From an uncultured Alphaproteobacteria bacterium (GTDB taxonomy: Bacteria; Pseudomonadota; Alphaproteobacteria; RF32; CAG-239), in NCBI GenBank assembly GCA_900553115.1, contig USCF01000071.1, positions 1 to 6,121 on the forward strand: a stretch of DNA of 6,121 nt. The letters run 5' to 3'. Below are positions 5,550 through 6,121 of the stretch, in pieces. The notes beneath the pieces were generated by a model. It saw nothing but the letters and a program-made list of their open reading frames with translations. It made no database searches and had not been told where the DNA came from. A program made the position numbers and the translations under genes. How positions within the stretch are numbered: the first letter of the stretch is position 1; each line of letters opens with the position of its first letter.

Positions 5550-6121
5550 TTAACGCAAGGCCAGCAAAACGTTGCCGTCGTCATCCCATTCGCTGTACCA
5601 GATAACTTCGCCGCTTTTGGTGCATAAGTGGTATTTGTACTCATTATCCTGTTCAGCATCTTCGCCCGTATATACCCACATCAGTGCTTTTTCCAAAGGA
5701 AAATCACAGGCAATCAGGCGCATTTTGGTAATAGCGTCCCAGCAATACAAAACTTCGCGATACTCATTTTGTGTAAGAAAGCGAGCCTGACATTTTTTTG
5801 CTAATTTCTGAGCTTTTGCCAAGTCATAGCCGCGCCCGTCGCCAATCATTTCATGCAAAACCAGACTCGGAGTAAGGCGAATTCCCAAATAAGGAATATT
5901 TCGGCTTTCCCATTTTTTGCTTTCATACCCGTCTGCCCAAACATAAGCCAAATTCTGCTTGATTTTTTCCAGACGCTCATCTTCGCTCAAACCGATGTAT
6001 AAACGAGGGTTGGGTGTAAGGTCAATTTCGGCATCAGAATAGGCATGCACAGGCTTGCAGCCGGCAAAACCGGAATTCTCTTTGAGTAAAACAATGAACT
6101 TGCCTAAATATAAAGGGAAGT
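5550..6121 (-). CDS. Hypothetical protein, 5'-partial, unrecognised family
   Basis: I do not recognise this protein. The minus-strand frame is open to the right window edge. Residues upstream of the first possible GTG (6050) read like continuing protein (FPLYLGKFIVLLKENSGFAG, then CKPVHAYSD), and no ribosome site precedes that GTG, so the true start lies outside. The visible 190 residues are rich in Tyr, Trp and charged residues: YIGLSEDERLEKIKQNLAYVW, a GDGRGYDLAKAQKLAKKC segment, RFLTQNEYREVLYCW, LMWVYTGEDAEQDNEY, and a C-terminus ending GNVLLALR. The order of a helical A-x-x-L-A segment, RFLTQNEY and a Trp-rich beta end vaguely recalls C-type-lectin-like folds (FGE/DUF1566), a weak impression only. 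The gene ends in a strong hairpin terminator and so closes its transcript. Confidence 0.7.
   Translation of the reverse strand, partial: FPLYLGKFIVLLKENSGFAGCKPVHAYSDAEIDLTPNPRLYIGLSEDERLEKIKQNLAYVWADGYESKKWESRNIPYLGIRLTPSLVLHEMIGDGRGYDLAKAQKLAKKCQARFLTQNEYREVLYCWDAITKMRLIACDFPLEKALMWVYTGEDAEQDNEYKYHLCTKSGEVIWYSEWDDDGNVLLALR

Noticed and set aside
6048..6050. GTG as the true start of the rightmost gene
   Set aside because: The frame continues to the window edge with plausible protein sequence, and no Shine-Dalgarno sequence precedes the GTG.

Overview
The window looks like chromosomal DNA from an AT-rich alphaproteobacterium, possibly of an uncultured gut or host-associated lineage. The main evidence is the primary sigma factor RpoD on the minus strand. 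It carries the proteobacterial non-conserved region, and the wording around residues 150-190 ([19 protein letters not shown]) is what I recall from alphaproteobacterial RpoD. The lineage beyond class is inference.

Layout, left to right. (1) Bases 1-861, plus strand: the 3' part of a phosphoribosyl-diphosphate (PRPP) synthetase-like gene, cut by the window edge. Its motifs look more like the plant class II, phosphate-independent enzymes than bacterial Prs. (2) Bases 881-1987, plus strand: a self-contained unit with a near-consensus promoter, two unrecognised genes (152 and 176 aa) 6 bp apart, and a strong hairpin terminator. Neither gene has a visible Shine-Dalgarno sequence. (3) Bases 1989-4646, minus strand: rpoD with its own promoter, followed 37 bp downstream by a short DUF1847-family protein with a perfect Shine-Dalgarno sequence. 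The two probably share a transcript, which ends at the hairpin shared with the plus-strand unit. (4) Bases 4676-5483, minus strand: a 248-aa soluble protein with MORN_2-type (YwqK-like) repeats. It has an extended -10 promoter with a perfect 14-bp palindrome filling the spacer, a good candidate operator. (5) Bases 5506-6121, minus strand: a terminator and the 3' part of an unrecognised gene that runs off the right edge.

How the genes work together: RpoD is the housekeeping promoter-recognition factor. The -35/-10 elements read here (TTGACA/TATTAT, TTGACA with a weak -10, TTGTTA/TGnTATAAT) are the type it should recognise. The other genes show no obvious shared pathway. There are no tRNA or rRNA genes, CRISPR arrays, insertion sequences or gene-free stretches over 300 bp (the longest gap is 127 bp). 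I see no convincing new multi-gene system. The points most worth a second look are the divergent PRPP synthetase, the palindromic operator at the MORN gene, the SD-less two-gene unit and the shortened DUF1847 protein coupled to rpoD.
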